DNA from: Acidiferrimicrobium sp. IK
GTDB taxonomy: Bacteria; Actinomycetota; Acidimicrobiia; Acidimicrobiales; Palsa-688
Assembly: GCF_025499425.1 (NCBI RefSeq)
Contig: NZ_JAIMCB010000011.1
Coordinates: 1-63,718 of the forward strand
DNA length: 63,718 nt
Direction: 5' to 3'
Every line of letters starts with the position of its first letter. Within the stretch, counting starts at the first letter, position 1. Of the stretch, positions 19,154 through 28,888 are shown one piece after another. Under the pieces are notes generated by a model. It was not told where the DNA came from. It searched no databases and saw nothing but the letters and a program-made list of their open reading frames with translations. The position numbers were made by a program, and so were the translations under genes.

Positions 19154-19528
19154 GTGGAGCGCCCCCCGATGAGCGTGGAGGGGCCGGGCGGCCAGAGCGG
19201 CGTCCCCGACCTGGGAGCGCTGCTGTCCCAAGTCGGGCAGATGCAGCAGAACCTGGCCGCCGCTCAGCAGCAGGCGGCCGAGACGGTGGTCGAGGGCAGC
19301 GCCGGCGGTGGGGCGGTGCGCGTCGAGGTCACCGGCGGCCTGGACTTCCAGTCGGTGACCATCGATCCGTCAGTCGTCGACCCGGCGGACGTCGAAATGC
19401 TCCAGGACCTCGTGCTGGCGGCCCTCCGGGCCGCGGTCGAAGCGGCCCAGTCGTTGCAGGCCGACGCGCTCGGCGACGTCGGCTTCGGTGACGGGCTGGG
19501 CGGCATCCAAGGGCTGCTAGGCGGCTGA
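19154..19528 (+). CDS. YbaB/EbfC-type nucleoid-associated protein
   Basis: A 124-residue protein of the YbaB family: a helical start with [15 protein letters not shown], the [12 protein letters not shown] turn, and a C-terminal helix then a Gly-rich tail. It forms a dimer that binds DNA and is almost always found between dnaX and recR, as here. GTG 19154 lies seven bases after GAGGG; the in-frame ATG 19169 is an alternative but has only a run of C upstream. Confidence 0.9.
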   Translation: MERPPMSVEGPGGQSGVPDLGALLSQVGQMQQNLAAAQQQAAETVVEGSAGGGAVRVEVTGGLDFQSVTIDPSVVDPADVEMLQDLVLAALRAAVEAAQSLQADALGDVGFGDGLGGIQGLLGG

Positions 19529-19565
19529 TGGCGGCCCCGCCCCACCGCCCCGCCGGCAAGGCGTG

Positions 19566-20174
19566 ATGTACGCAGCACCGGTCCAGGACCTCATCGACGA
19601 GCTGGGCCGGCTCCCCGGCGTCGGGCCGAAGTCCGCGCAACGGATCGCGTTCCACATCCTCAAGCTCCCAGCCGACGACGCCATGCGACTGGCCCGCTCC
19701 ATCGACGTCGTCAAGCGCACCGTGTCGTGGTGCCGGCGGTGCTTCAACATCGCCGAGGGCGGAGACGACGCCGAGTGCGACATCTGCCGGGACGACCGGC
19801 GCGACCCGACGGTGCTGTGCGTGGTGGAGGAGCCCCGCGACATCGTCGCGGTCGAGCGGACCCGCGACTTTCGGGGTCGCTACCACGTGATGCAGGGCGC
19901 CATAAGCCCGATCGACGGCATAGGACCCGAGCAGCTACGGGTCCGGGAGCTGCTGGCCCGCATCGAGGGGGAGGGCGTCGGCGAGATCATCCTCTGCTTC
20001 AGCCCCAACATCGAGGGGGACGCCACCGGCCTCTACCTGGCCTCCCTCCTCAAGGCGCTGCCGGTGCGGGTCACCAAGATCGCCAGCGGACTACCGGTGG
20101 GCGGCGACTTGGAGTACGCCGACGAACTGACCCTCGGGCGCGCCCTGGAGGGGCGGCGCGAAGTCGACGCCTGA
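19566..20174 (+). CDS. recR: Recombination mediator protein RecR
   Basis: A 202-residue protein with the full domain series: helix-hairpin-helix ([18 protein letters not shown]), a C4 zinc finger (CRRC ... CDIC), a Toprim domain starting at CVVEEPRDI, and the C-terminal [20 protein letters not shown]. It works with RecO and RecF to load RecA on gapped DNA. ATG 19566 follows GTG 19563; either may be used. Confidence 0.95.
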   Translation: MYAAPVQDLIDELGRLPGVGPKSAQRIAFHILKLPADDAMRLARSIDVVKRTVSWCRRCFNIAEGGDDAECDICRDDRRDPTVLCVVEEPRDIVAVERTRDFRGRYHVMQGAISPIDGIGPEQLRVRELLARIEGEGVGEIILCFSPNIEGDATGLYLASLLKALPVRVTKIASGLPVGGDLEYADELTLGRALEGRREVDA

Positions 20175-20187
20175 CGGGAAGCCAGCG

Positions 20188-21243
20188 GTGAGCGCCCGTC
20201 ACGGCCCTGGTGTGGTGGCCGTGGCCGCGTGCGTCGCCATCACCGCCGGCGCATGCGCGCCGGGCCCCGACGTCAGCCCGACTCAGACCGCGGCCCCGAC
20301 GACCACAATCGAGGCGCCCCGGCCCCGGCCGACCGTCCCGTCGCAGACGACCGCGGATCCCACCACCCTTCCCCCCGTCCCGCCGGCGCCAGCTCCTACT
20401 CCCGCCCCGACCGCTGCGCCGCCCGCCACCGCGCAGGTGGCCTCGGTGACACCCGGTCGCTATCCCCTCGTCACCGACACCCTGCCGTTGGTCGACGTCA
20501 GCCGGCCCACGATCAGCAACGGCCAGACGGTGTCGACCACCCGGGCCCTGACCACCCTGGTGTGGCGCCCGGCGGTCCCCGGGAGGTGGCCGCTTATCGT
20601 GTTCGCCCACGGGTTCCAGGTCGGGCCGACGCCCTACACAGCGCTCCTCGAGGCGTGGGCGTCAGCCGGGTACGTCGTCGCCGCTCCCGAGTTCCCGCTC
20701 ACCGACTCGGCCGTCGCGGGCGCCAACACCGACGAAAACGACATCCAGAACCAGCCGGCCGACGTCCGCTTCGTGCTCGACGCCCTGGTTGCCCCCTCGA
20801 CGCCGTTGTCCGCGGACATCGACCCCACCCGGGTGGTGTGGGCCGGTCACAGCGACGGGGCGGAGACGGCTCTGGCCGCGAGCCTGGCGCCCGCGCCCGC
20901 CGGCGAACCGGAGCCGCGAGCGGTGCTCGCGATGTCGGTGTCGCCGCTCGAAGGCGTCACCGCTACCGCCAACCCGCCGCTCATGGTCACCCAGGGAGAC
21001 GCCGACACCATAAACCCTGCCGCGTTGGGGCAGAAGACCTACGACGAGGCGGCGGGACCGAAGTTCTACATGGACCTGCTCGGCGGTGGCCACCTGCCGC
21101 CCGTCGAGGCGGGCAGCCAGTGGCTGCCGTCGATCGAGGCCGCCACGCTCACCTTTTTCCACCTCTACCTCTACGGCGGCTCCCCGGCCGACGTGCTGGC
21201 GGCGGGCACCCGGCCGGGTCTGTCGACCATGAGGGAGGATTAG
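20188..21243 (+). CDS. Secreted alpha/beta-hydrolase lipoprotein
   Basis: A 351-residue protein with a short signal peptide and a lipobox-like ITAGAC (Cys23), followed by about 55 residues of Pro/Thr-rich linker. The catalytic domain has the strand LIVFAHGF (oxyanion), the nucleophile elbow GHSDG and a late GGGHLPP that may supply the His. The layout resembles the platelet-activating-factor acetylhydrolase / chlorophyllase-like hydrolases, so a surface esterase or lipase is likely. It converges on the thiolase gene with a four-base overlap of the stop codons. Confidence 0.78.
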   Translation: MSARHGPGVVAVAACVAITAGACAPGPDVSPTQTAAPTTTIEAPRPRPTVPSQTTADPTTLPPVPPAPAPTPAPTAAPPATAQVASVTPGRYPLVTDTLPLVDVSRPTISNGQTVSTTRALTTLVWRPAVPGRWPLIVFAHGFQVGPTPYTALLEAWASAGYVVAAPEFPLTDSAVAGANTDENDIQNQPADVRFVLDALVAPSTPLSADIDPTRVVWAGHSDGAETALAASLAPAPAGEPEPRAVLAMSVSPLEGVTATANPPLMVTQGDADTINPAALGQKTYDEAAGPKFYMDLLGGGHLPPVEAGSQWLPSIEAATLTFFHLYLYGGSPADVLAAGTRPGLSTMRED

Positions 21244-22424
21244 ACGCTGCGGATCACCAGCGCGTCGCCCTGGCCGCCACCGCCGCAGAGAGCCGCCACC
21301 CCGGTACCGCCGCCCCGCCGGCGCAGCTCGTGGAGCAGCGTCAGCGCCAAGCGGTTGCCCGAAGCCCCAATCGGGTGGCCCAAGGCGACGGCGCCGCCGT
21401 TGACGTTGACCACATCCTCGGACAGGTGGAGGTCGTCCATCGCTCCGAGGGCCACCGCCGCGAACGCTTCGTTGAACTCGAAGAGGTCGACGCCGGCGAC
21501 GTCGAGGCCGGCCTTGCCGAGCGCCTTCAGGGTGGCGCGCGACGGCTGCAGCATCAGGTTGGTGTCGGGCCCGGCGACCATCCCGTAGGAGAGCACTTCG
21601 CCGAGGGGGGCGACGCCGTAACGCCCGGCGGCGGCCTTGGACATCACCACGACGGCCGACGCCCCGTCGGAGATCTGGCTGGCGTTGCCGGCGGTGATCG
21701 AGCCGTCCTTGGCGAACGCCGGGCGCAGCTTGCCCAGCGACTCGGCGGTCGTGCCGGGACGGACCCCCTCGTCTGTGTCGACCACGACCGTGTCACCCTT
21801 GCGCTGCGGGATGTCGACCGCGGTGATCTCGTCGGCGAACCGGCCGTCTTTGATGGCCCTGGCGGCCCGCTCGTGGGACAGGGCGGCGAAGGCATCCTGG
21901 CGGGCCCGGGTGATGGCCGGGAACTGCGGCAAGTAGTGCTCCGAGTCCAAGCCCATCGCCTCGTGGGTGTGGGCGTCCTCGAGGCCGTCGTGCATCAACG
22001 CGTCGCGCACCACGGTGTCGCCCAGCCGGTAGCCGGAACGGGCCCCGAGCAGCAGGTGAGGCGCCTGGGTCATCGATTCTTGCCCGCCGGCCACCACGAC
22101 GTCCGCGTCGCCGGCGGCGATCATCAGATCGGCCTGGTAGATGGCGTTCAGCCCTGAGAGGCACACCTTGTTGACGACGGTGGCGGGGGTGGTCATCGGG
22201 ATCCCCGCCTTGCTGGCCGCCTGGCGGGCCGGTACCTGGCCGGTCCCGGCCAGGAGGACCTGACCCATGATCACGTAGTCGACATCGGCGGGTGCCACCC
22301 CAGCCCGCTCCAGCGCCGCAGCGATGGCGAAGCCGCCAAGCTCCGCGGCGGAGAGGGAGCCGAGCGCCCCCGACAGCTTGCCGATAGGTGTGCGAGCTCC
22401 AGCGACGATGACCGATCCGGGCAT
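21240..22424 (-). CDS. Acetyl-CoA C-acetyltransferase (thiolase)
   Basis: A 394-residue thiolase of normal length. Catalytic residues are all present: Cys88 in NKVCLSG, the NEAFA motif, GHPIGASG with the active-site His, and CGGGGQG with the second Cys near the end. It joins or splits acetoacetyl-CoA. The start ATG 22424 has GGAGGG upstream. In a genome with a MeaA-type mutase it could feed the first step of the ethylmalonyl-CoA pathway or polyhydroxybutyrate synthesis, but beta-oxidation is just as possible. Confidence 0.93.
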   Translation of the reverse strand: MPGSVIVAGARTPIGKLSGALGSLSAAELGGFAIAAALERAGVAPADVDYVIMGQVLLAGTGQVPARQAASKAGIPMTTPATVVNKVCLSGLNAIYQADLMIAAGDADVVVAGGQESMTQAPHLLLGARSGYRLGDTVVRDALMHDGLEDAHTHEAMGLDSEHYLPQFPAITRARQDAFAALSHERAARAIKDGRFADEITAVDIPQRKGDTVVVDTDEGVRPGTTAESLGKLRPAFAKDGSITAGNASQISDGASAVVVMSKAAAGRYGVAPLGEVLSYGMVAGPDTNLMLQPSRATLKALGKAGLDVAGVDLFEFNEAFAAVALGAMDDLHLSEDVVNVNGGAVALGHPIGASGNRLALTLLHELRRRGGGTGVAALCGGGGQGDALVIRSV

Positions 22425-22617
22425 GGTCCCTCCAAAGGATGGTGCGACGGGTGTTGGCGACAGATGTCTGGCGGTGGGCGTTGCGAACGGCCGCTGCGCA
22501 GCGTCGGCTCGAGCTGGGCCCGCGACGACAAGTCATCGTACCGGGAGGCGGTGACAGTCCCCGAGGGCGGCCCGGCGCGCCGGCGGCCGGCTCAGGTAAC
22601 TGCGGGCCTGACGGCTG

Positions 22618-22623
22618 TACCCT
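22618..22623 (+). promoter_or_regulatory. Putative -10 box, leaderless epimerase mRNA
   Basis: TACCCT ends six bases before ATG 22630. Confidence 0.45.
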
Positions 22624-22629
22624 TGAGGC

Positions 22630-23049
22630 ATGACCGCCACCGACGCCGGCCTGTTCACCGAGATCGATCACGTGGCCATCGCCGTGCGCGACCTGGACGC
22701 GGCCATCGCCTGGTACCGGGAGGCGTTCGGCGCGACCGTCGATCATCGCGAGGTCGTCGAGCATGACGGCGTCGAAGAAGCGCTGCTCAAGGTGGCCGAC
22801 TCCTACGTCCAGCTGCTCACCCCGACCCGGGACGACTCGCCCGTCGCCAAGTACCTGGCGGCCAAGGGAGAGGGCCTGCACCATGTCGGCTACCGGGTTG
22901 CTGACTGTGCTGCGGCCCTCGACGCGGCTAAGGCAACGGGGGTCAAAGCCATCGACGCCGCGCCGAGACCGGGATCACGGGGGACGACGGTGGCGTTCCT
23001 CCACCCGAAGACCGCTTTCGGGACCTTGATCGAGCTGGTCCAGGAGTAG
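22630..23049 (+). CDS. Methylmalonyl-CoA epimerase
   Basis: A 139-residue vicinal-oxygen-chelate protein. Family marks are IDHVAIAVRDLDAAIAWYRE at the start (metal-binding His), EGLHHVGYRV in the middle and FLHPKTAFGTLIELVQ at the end (His and Glu ligands). It interconverts (S)- and (R)-methylmalonyl-CoA, and in ethylmalonyl-CoA pathway organisms also the ethylmalonyl-CoA epimers. The MetAP gene follows two bases later, so they are co-transcribed. Confidence 0.92.
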   Translation: MTATDAGLFTEIDHVAIAVRDLDAAIAWYREAFGATVDHREVVEHDGVEEALLKVADSYVQLLTPTRDDSPVAKYLAAKGEGLHHVGYRVADCAAALDAAKATGVKAIDAAPRPGSRGTTVAFLHPKTAFGTLIELVQE

Positions 23050-23051
23050 AG

Positions 23052-24041
23052 GTGAGCTCCTCCTCACGAACTGCGACCGCTTTGGGAGCCGACCACGCAG
23101 CTGGCGGCCCGGCCGCCGGCATCAAGTCCAACGACCCGTGCTGGTGCGGGAGCGGCCGGAAGTACAAGCGCTGCCACCGGGGTATGGAGGGCCGGGTTCT
23201 CGAGGGTCGGGTCAGCCCGATGCTTACCGTGCCTGCGGGCATCCCCCCGACTCCGTACTACGCCACCGGGGTGGTCGAGCGAACCGACGAGCGAATGGTC
23301 AAATCCCCCGAGATCATCGCGGCGATGCGCGTCGCGGGACGGCTGGCCGCCGAGGTCCTCGCGGTCACCGGTGCTGCCGTCGCGCCCGGCGTGACCACCG
23401 ACGAGCTGGACCGGGTCGCTCACCAGGCGTACATCGATCGGGGCATGTTCCCGAGCACGCTCAACTACCACGAGTACCCCAAGTCGATCTGCACTTCGGT
23501 CAACGAGGTGATCTGCCACGGGATACCCGACGACCGCCCGCTCGAGGACGGCGACATCGTCAACATCGACGTAACCGGCTACATCGGTGGGGTGCACGGA
23601 GACTGCAACGCGACGTTCTACGTCGGGTCGGTGGACGACGAGTCCCGACGGCTGGTTGAGACGACCCGCGAGTGCCGCGACCTCGGGATCGCAGCGGTCC
23701 GCCCCGGACGGCCCATCTCCGACATCGGACGGGCCATCCAGCAGCACGCGGAGGCGGCCGGCTACAGCGTCGTGCGCATGTTCGTCGGGCACGGCATCGG
23801 CCAGCAGTTCCACATGTCGCCGAGCGTCCCGCATTACTACACGCCGGACGCGTCGACGATCATGGAGCCTGGCATGACCTTCACCGTCGAGCCGATGATC
23901 AACATCGGCGGCTGGCGGGAGAAGATGTGGGGCAACGGCTGGACGGCCGTGACCGTAGACGGGTCCCGCAGCGCCCAGTTCGAGCACACCCTGGTCGTCA
24001 CCGAGGACGGTGTAGAGGTGCTCACCCCTGAACCCGCCTGA
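23052..24041 (+). CDS. map: Type I methionine aminopeptidase with N-terminal SEC-C motif
   Basis: A 329-residue protein. Residues about 27-45 form a SEC-C zinc motif (NDPCWCGSGRKYKRCH), which in other MetAPs helps ribosome or nucleic-acid contact. The pita-bread domain follows, with metal ligands in NIDVTG, HGDCNATF, GHGIGQQFH, FTVEPM and QFEHT. It removes the initiator Met from nascent proteins. GTG 23052 has AGGAG upstream within the end of the epimerase gene. The linker between the motifs (about 46-80) matches the extended actinobacterial MetAPs. Confidence 0.93.
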   Translation: MSSSSRTATALGADHAAGGPAAGIKSNDPCWCGSGRKYKRCHRGMEGRVLEGRVSPMLTVPAGIPPTPYYATGVVERTDERMVKSPEIIAAMRVAGRLAAEVLAVTGAAVAPGVTTDELDRVAHQAYIDRGMFPSTLNYHEYPKSICTSVNEVICHGIPDDRPLEDGDIVNIDVTGYIGGVHGDCNATFYVGSVDDESRRLVETTRECRDLGIAAVRPGRPISDIGRAIQQHAEAAGYSVVRMFVGHGIGQQFHMSPSVPHYYTPDASTIMEPGMTFTVEPMINIGGWREKMWGNGWTAVTVDGSRSAQFEHTLVVTEDGVEVLTPEPA

Positions 24042-24183
24042 GGGCTCCGGGGCCCTGCCTCCCGTCGCGCCCCGGCCCGGCCCGGGTACGGCGCCCGCCC
24101 CGGGTTCCGGGTCCGGCGCGGGTTCGGGGACCGGGCCTCCAAGTGAACCGCCGGAGGGCGTCGGCTCGCCGGCCGGAGCGCGG

Positions 24184-24714
24184 TTGACGGCTGACCCCGA
24201 GACACCCCGGGCCGCTGGACGAGCGCGGCGAGTGTTGGAGTGGGTGATACCGGATGGCAACCCGTCCGGTGTCGTGTACGGCACGATCGTCACCGCCGCA
24301 CTCCTCGCCGTGGAGAGCACCCGCCGCGAGTCCCTCCCCGCCGCGGCCGGCTCGGTCCTTCTGGCAGTGGTGATCCTGTGGCTGGCCCACAGCTACTCCG
24401 TGGCCCTGGGCGACCGTCTCCACAAGCCGGCCCCATGGACGCTGCGCCACCTCTTGGACGTAGCCAGGCACGAAGCCCGCCTGCTGCAGGGTGCGTTCCT
24501 CCCGATCGTGGTGCTCCTCGTCAGCGGCGCGGCCGGAGCGTCGGACCGCACCGCAGTACTCGCCGCGCTGATCGGGGCGGTGATGACACTTCTAATCTTG
24601 GAGCTGGCGGCCGGCGTGGCGAGCCACCTGGGCCGGGTCGCGCTCGCCGGGCAGGTGGCGCTCAGCCTCGTCATAGGAGCCGGCATATTGCTGCTGAAGG
24701 CGGTCGTCCACTAG
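24184..24714 (+). CDS. Four-helix integral membrane protein, unknown function
   Basis: A 176-residue protein with four predicted membrane segments (about 30-47, 57-75, 103-122 and 125-173 as two close helices). No family recognised with confidence. The start is odd: no ATG or GTG lies in frame after the upstream stop at 24013; TTG 24184 has CGGAG six bases before it and is the best choice. The frame upstream is open from 24016 and would encode a Pro/Gly/Ser-rich stretch. Confidence 0.55.
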   Translation: MTADPETPRAAGRARRVLEWVIPDGNPSGVVYGTIVTAALLAVESTRRESLPAAAGSVLLAVVILWLAHSYSVALGDRLHKPAPWTLRHLLDVARHEARLLQGAFLPIVVLLVSGAAGASDRTAVLAALIGAVMTLLILELAAGVASHLGRVALAGQVALSLVIGAGILLLKAVVH

Positions 24715-24861
24715 CGAGACAAAGCGAACACCCACGTCAGCGAGCCCAATCTCAGGCCCGGGCCCGTCCGCCGCTGAACTCGCTGCTAGGGGGACCAGCC
24801 GCTCGGGCCTGCTCTGGGTTCATGAGATGGGCTGCCCTTGCGATCAGCCGACCCTTCCCTT

Positions 24862-24909
24862 CGGGTCAGGCGCTGCTCGGGTCAGGCGCTGCTCGGGTCA
24901 GGCGCTGGG
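24862..24909. repeat. Tandem repeat, period 16, three copies
   Basis: Three head-to-tail units of CGGGTCAGGCGCTGCT (the last one diverging) between the membrane protein and the end of the DUF5666 gene. The third copy runs into the last codons of that gene. Confidence 0.85.
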
Positions 24910-25731
24910 AGCGGCGGGGCGGGGGCCCCAGTCTCCCCGGGAGCCGGGGGAACCCATCCGGCCAGCCGGCATCGCGCCGGGCGCCTCGCGAACCCTGATG
25001 ACGTCGGCGGTCAAATGGGTCAGGGAGTCCTGGCTGCCCTCCGCCACGATGTAGCTATCCACCTTGACGGTAGAAGCCAACGCAGCGGTGGGGCCCGAGT
25101 AGTACTTGGTCGCTGGCGTGGTCGACACGGAGAGCGTCTGCCCGTCAGGCCCCACCAGGGAAATCTGTGCGCCGGTCACGTTGGTGACCCGGCCGGTAAG
25201 CGTCGGCTCGACGATCTCGACCCTCGTGGCGGTCACCGTGCCGGTCCCCGGAGCGACCGTTGAGGTGGCGTTCGGGCGAGGGGCAGCCACGTGGACGATG
25301 TCACCCACCTTCACCGCCGACAGCGAGACCGACTGCATCTCCTTGGTGAACTTGGTGGTCGCGGTGGTGTCCACCGTCTCGGTACCAGCCTCGGTGCGAA
25401 GCGTCAGGGTCGTGCCGCTGATGGCGGTCACCGTGCCACCGTGTCCAGGACCGCCAAACCCGGGGCCTCCGGGACCGAATCTGCGACCGGCAGGGTGGCT
25501 GCTGGGTGAAGGTGCGGGCGCTGTGGAACTCGCAGCAGACGATGACGTGGTGGTGGAGGAGCCCGCAGCCGTGGATCCCGCGGCTGCGGATATCCCTGTG
25601 ACCGCTGCGAACGCAGCGCCCGAGGCCAAACCCCCGATCGCCACCAGCTTGGTCGCCCGGGATATCTTGCGCCCGGCTCCGTTGGACCTAATAAACCCGT
25701 TGCTCATGTGGCGACCGTATGCCCGCTGCAT
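24898..25731 (-). CDS. Secreted DUF5666-type protein
   Basis: A 277-residue protein with an N-terminal membrane or signal segment (KLVAIGGLASGAAFAAVTG), a Ser/Thr-rich linker and a Gly/Pro turn, followed by two OB-like beta modules of the DUF5666 kind (TVTAISGTTLTLRTEAG and GRVTNVTGAQISLVGPDG). Such proteins sit outside the membrane and have no known activity. ATG 25731 is chosen because TTGAGGT lies seven bases upstream; ATG 25707 is an alternative. The C-terminus is Pro/Gly/Arg-rich. Confidence 0.72.
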   Translation of the reverse strand: MQRAYGRHMSNGFIRSNGAGRKISRATKLVAIGGLASGAAFAAVTGISAAAGSTAAGSSTTTSSSAASSTAPAPSPSSHPAGRRFGPGGPGFGGPGHGGTVTAISGTTLTLRTEAGTETVDTTATTKFTKEMQSVSLSAVKVGDIVHVAAPRPNATSTVAPGTGTVTATRVEIVEPTLTGRVTNVTGAQISLVGPDGQTLSVSTTPATKYYSGPTAALASTVKVDSYIVAEGSQDSLTHLTADVIRVREAPGAMPAGRMGSPGSRGDWGPRPAAPSA

Positions 25732-25887
25732 GAACGGGACCTCAAGGCGACCTGAGAGTGACCTGAATCCTGCTTGGCCCGCTTCGCCGGCCGGGCCTGG
25801 ACGTTGTCGAGAGGAGTGAGCGGTGGAACCGCGCCGCACCTCAACGGTCCGGCCGCCTCGCTGCCTCGCCGCCTCGCCGGTGGATGG

Positions 25888-25998
25888 AACCCGCGACACA
25901 CCTCGGACCGTCGGCGGGGGTCTGTCGCGCTTTGCACCGCCGCGAGCCATGCGGGCCGCGACAAACCAACGCCCGCCGACCCGGGTGTGTCGCGGGTT
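25888..25998. repeat. Pair of oppositely oriented ~38-base palindromic units (REP-like)
   Basis: Unit one (about 25892-25929) begins CGCGACACACC, contains GTCGGCGGG and ends TGTCGCG. Unit two (about 25961-25995) is the same design on the other strand. Together they make a larger inverted repeat: 15-base arms at 25888-25902 and 25984-25998 match exactly. It lies in the 495-base gap 25732-26226, in which I see no gene. Confidence 0.7.
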
Positions 25999-26226
25999 GC
26001 ATTCGACCAGCCACTCGCCGGAGCAAGCGGTGGCAGCGGTCGCGAGCTGGAACCCCGCGGCCACCCCCGGCTCGGCCCCCGTCGTGATTGAGCAGCGCGT
26101 TGGGCACATGGGTCGCTCCCTCGCTGCGGTCGTCGTCGCCACCGCGTGCTGTAAGGCGCGGTCCCCGCATGTCAGTGCTACCAGCCGCCTGCCGGCGCTT
26201 GCATGTCGCCGCCTCAGCTCAGACCC

Positions 26227-26792
26227 TCACAACGTGTCCCACTGAGCCGGCTCGCGGAATACCTCGGCTCTCATCCCGGCCTCCCGTGCGGCTGCGACGT
26301 TGGCTGGGCGGTCATCAACGAAGATCACCTCGTGGGGCTGAGCGGCGAGCCGTTCCAAGGCGAAGGCGTAAGCGGCCGGATCCGGCTTCACTGCCCGGAT
26401 GTCGTAGCTGAAGATCCGGGGAGCGAACTGCGCCAGCCACGGCTGAGCGTCGATCGCCGTCGCGACCTCGAGCGGCGCATTGGAAAGGATCGCCAGCTTC
26501 AGCCCACGAGCGGCGGCGCGAGCGACTCCGTCGAGGCTGGGCCGGTTGGGCCGCAGCCATCCCTCCACGTCGACCTCGATCAGCCGGGGCAGGCGTTCGC
26601 CGGGAGATTCCCCGATCAGTGACGTCCAGTACTCCTCGGCAGTGAGATCACCACGGTCGTAAGCGGGGCGGTGCCGCCAATAGGCCTCCTCGAAGTCGCC
26701 GCTTTCCATGCCGCACAGGCGGGCCAGGGTCGCCACGGAGCTGTCGGGCTGAGGATGGCAGAGCACCTCCCCGTAGTCGCAGAGCAACCAGG

Positions 26793-26796
<4 letters not shown>
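26227..26796 (-). CDS. HAD-superfamily hydrolase
   Basis: A 189-residue protein. HAD motif I is LLCDYGEVL (the nucleophile Asp at residue 7; the usual second Asp is Gly, as in epoxide-hydrolase-like and dehalogenase-like HADs), motif II is ILSNAP, motif III has AVKPDPAAY, and motif IV is FVDDRPANV. The cap domain lies between motifs I and II. The substrate is unknown. It starts at TTG 26796 in a TTGA overlap with the MFS gene, so the two are coupled. Confidence 0.82.
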
Positions 26797-28130
<1,334 letters not shown>

Positions 28131-28136
28131 CGGTCC

Positions 28137-28142
28137 AAGGTA
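28137..28142 (-). promoter_or_regulatory. Putative -10 box, leaderless MFS-HAD mRNA
   Basis: On the minus strand TACCTT ends six bases before GTG 28130. It faces away from the thioesterase promoter, 25 bases off. Confidence 0.4.
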
Positions 28143-28167
28143 GCGGGCCTGACGGGCCAGGGATCCC

Positions 28168-28173
28168 TATCCT
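28168..28173 (+). promoter_or_regulatory. Putative -10 box, leaderless thioesterase mRNA
   Basis: TATCCT ends seven bases before GTG 28181 and supports that start over ATG 28202. Confidence 0.4.
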
Positions 28174-28180
28174 CGCCCCT

Positions 28181-28603
28181 GTGTCGCTGCCCTCGCCTGT
28201 GATGACGCCCGCTGAGCTCAACCAGTTCTTGTCGGAGGGGTTCCCGGATCGAGAGCTGCCCTATATGGTCGAGGCGGTCACCGATGTCGGCGTGCGCCTC
28301 CGCCTGCCCGTCGGCCCGGAGCACCAGCGGCCCGGAGGCTCGGTGTCGGGGCCCACGATGATGTCCCTGGCTGACGGTGCGGCGTGGACAGCCACCCTCT
28401 CGCGTATCGGGCCGGTGGCGATGACGGTCACGAGCAGCCTGTCGATCAACTTCTTGCGCCGCCCGCCGCTCGACGCCCACCTGCTCGCCGAGGCCGAGTT
28501 GTTGCGGCTCGGTCGGCGACTTTCGGTCACCGACGTGCGGATGGTTTCAGAGGACACCGGAGTCTTGGTGGCGCAGGCCACCGTGACCTACTCCATCCCC
28601 TGA
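28181..28603 (+). CDS. PaaI-like acyl-CoA thioesterase (hotdog fold)
   Basis: A 140-residue protein with the hotdog signature: RPGGSVSGPTMMSLADGAAW (the helix with the catalytic Asp) and SSLSINFLRRP after it. It hydrolyses acyl- or aroyl-CoA esters; the chain preference cannot be read. ATG 28202 is an alternative start. Confidence 0.82.
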   Translation: MSLPSPVMTPAELNQFLSEGFPDRELPYMVEAVTDVGVRLRLPVGPEHQRPGGSVSGPTMMSLADGAAWTATLSRIGPVAMTVTSSLSINFLRRPPLDAHLLAEAELLRLGRRLSVTDVRMVSEDTGVLVAQATVTYSIP

Positions 28604-28737
28604 CGCCCCCCAGTTCGACGTCCAGTCGTCCACCGACGTCGGAGGACAACTGGACGTCGGGCGCAGCAGGGAACTCAGCGGCCGTCCACCGACCCGTCCC
28701 AGCGCCCACACGGCCCGCAGCGGCGAAAAGTCACAGG

Positions 28738-28842
28738 CCGGTAAGTGGCCGCAGGCGGCAAGTGGCCGCGGCCGGTTAGTGGCCGCAGCCGGTTAGTGGC
28801 CGCAGCCGGCAAGTGGTCGCAGCCGGTTAGTGGCCGCAGCCG
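28738..28842. repeat. Tandem repeat, period 17, six copies
   Basis: Units of GGTTAGTGGCCGCAGCC (with GGTAAGT and GGCAAGT variants) begin at 28740, 28757, 28774, 28791, 28808 and 28825. They fill much of the 285-base gap between the thioesterase and the L,D-transpeptidase, in which I see no gene. Confidence 0.92.
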
Positions 28843-28888
28843 CAATTGGCCCCGAAGCGGGGAAGGGGCCTCAGCCGGGGGCAGGGCC

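Noticed and set aside
20229..22157. A 642-codon plus-strand frame across the hydrolase and thiolase
   Set aside because: It runs in another frame through one gene and antisense through the next; both true genes have full catalytic motifs.
28738..28842. The 17-base tandem array considered as a CRISPR
   Set aside because: Repeats are directly adjacent with no spacers, too short, and no cas gene is near.
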